Origin: Lichenostomus cassidix | Taxonomy: Eukaryota > Chordata > Aves > Passeriformes > Meliphagidae | NCBI GenBank assembly: GCA_008360975.2 | Contig: CM039192.1 | Coordinates: 11,825,694-11,889,693 of the forward strand | Direction: 5' to 3' | DNA length: 64,000 nucleotides | Shown here: positions 63,901 to 64,000 of the stretch, in pieces | How positions within the stretch are numbered: the first letter of the stretch is position 1 | Layout: the number at the start of each line of letters is the position of its first letter | The notes under the pieces: generated by a model | Told to the model about the DNA's origin: nothing | What the model saw: the letters and a program-made list of their open reading frames with translations, nothing else | The model's database searches: none | Translations under genes and position numbers: made by a program

Positions 63901-64000
63901 ACTTAAACACTTTACACAAAATAATGTATTTTCAATAAATTGAAATATTAACCAATCATATGTAATGGTTCAGTTCTAGCAAATGGATTGCTAGAAATCC
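60904..64000. other. Non-genic AT-rich DNA
   Basis: No gene, RNA gene or confident repeat was found. The longest frame is 92 codons (minus, 61660-61938), without a domain. A tgtcatggtttaa string at 63248 resembles the first bases of some avian ERV LTRs but is not supported further. Confidence 0.5.

Overview
The window reads as vertebrate nuclear DNA, most likely from a bird. It is AT-rich, has no dense coding frames, and contains truncated CR1 (chicken repeat 1) LINE 3' ends with the characteristic ATTCTATG-type tail. Recognisable interspersed repeats are sparse, which suits an avian genome. No intact protein gene, rRNA, tRNA, CRISPR array, operon or prokaryotic signal was found. Nearly all short open frames have the composition expected by chance. 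The window is best described as a gene-poor intergenic segment or the inside of a very long intron.

Layout: 1-3.9 kb is unannotated AT-rich DNA. A plus-strand CR1 3' end lies at 3.9-4.2 kb. From 4.2 to 23.6 kb there are only short local duplications (7.6, 10.3 kb), two weak orphan frames and one block (21.5-21.9 kb) that looks like a conserved regulatory element. Between 23.6 and 25.6 kb is a CR1 cluster: two minus-strand pieces and one internally deleted plus-strand piece. A second enhancer-like block is at 25.9-26.2 kb. A decayed minisatellite of about 30-bp units is at 28.4-28.7 kb. From 28.7 to 43.7 kb there are A-rich and AAT/AAC-rich low-complexity tracts and a small palindromic transposon remnant (35.7 kb). 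A 200-bp TTCC/CTCC microsatellite lies at 43.7-43.9 kb. From 46 to 50 kb there is another palindromic remnant, a perfect 13-bp inverted repeat and two enhancer-like blocks. At 54.15-54.5 kb is the only convincing trace of protein-coding sequence, a frameshifted remnant of an unidentified protein. A GC-rich island with a 222-codon open frame of doubtful status is at 56.5-57.2 kb. Further palindromic-repeat remnants lie at 60.8-60.9 kb.

I did not find a new multi-gene system. The items most worth a second look are the broken coding remnant at 54.2 kb, the enhancer-like blocks (especially 21.5-21.9 kb), the palindromic ancient repeats, the minisatellite and the GC-rich island. All family assignments are from recognition by eye, without database comparison.
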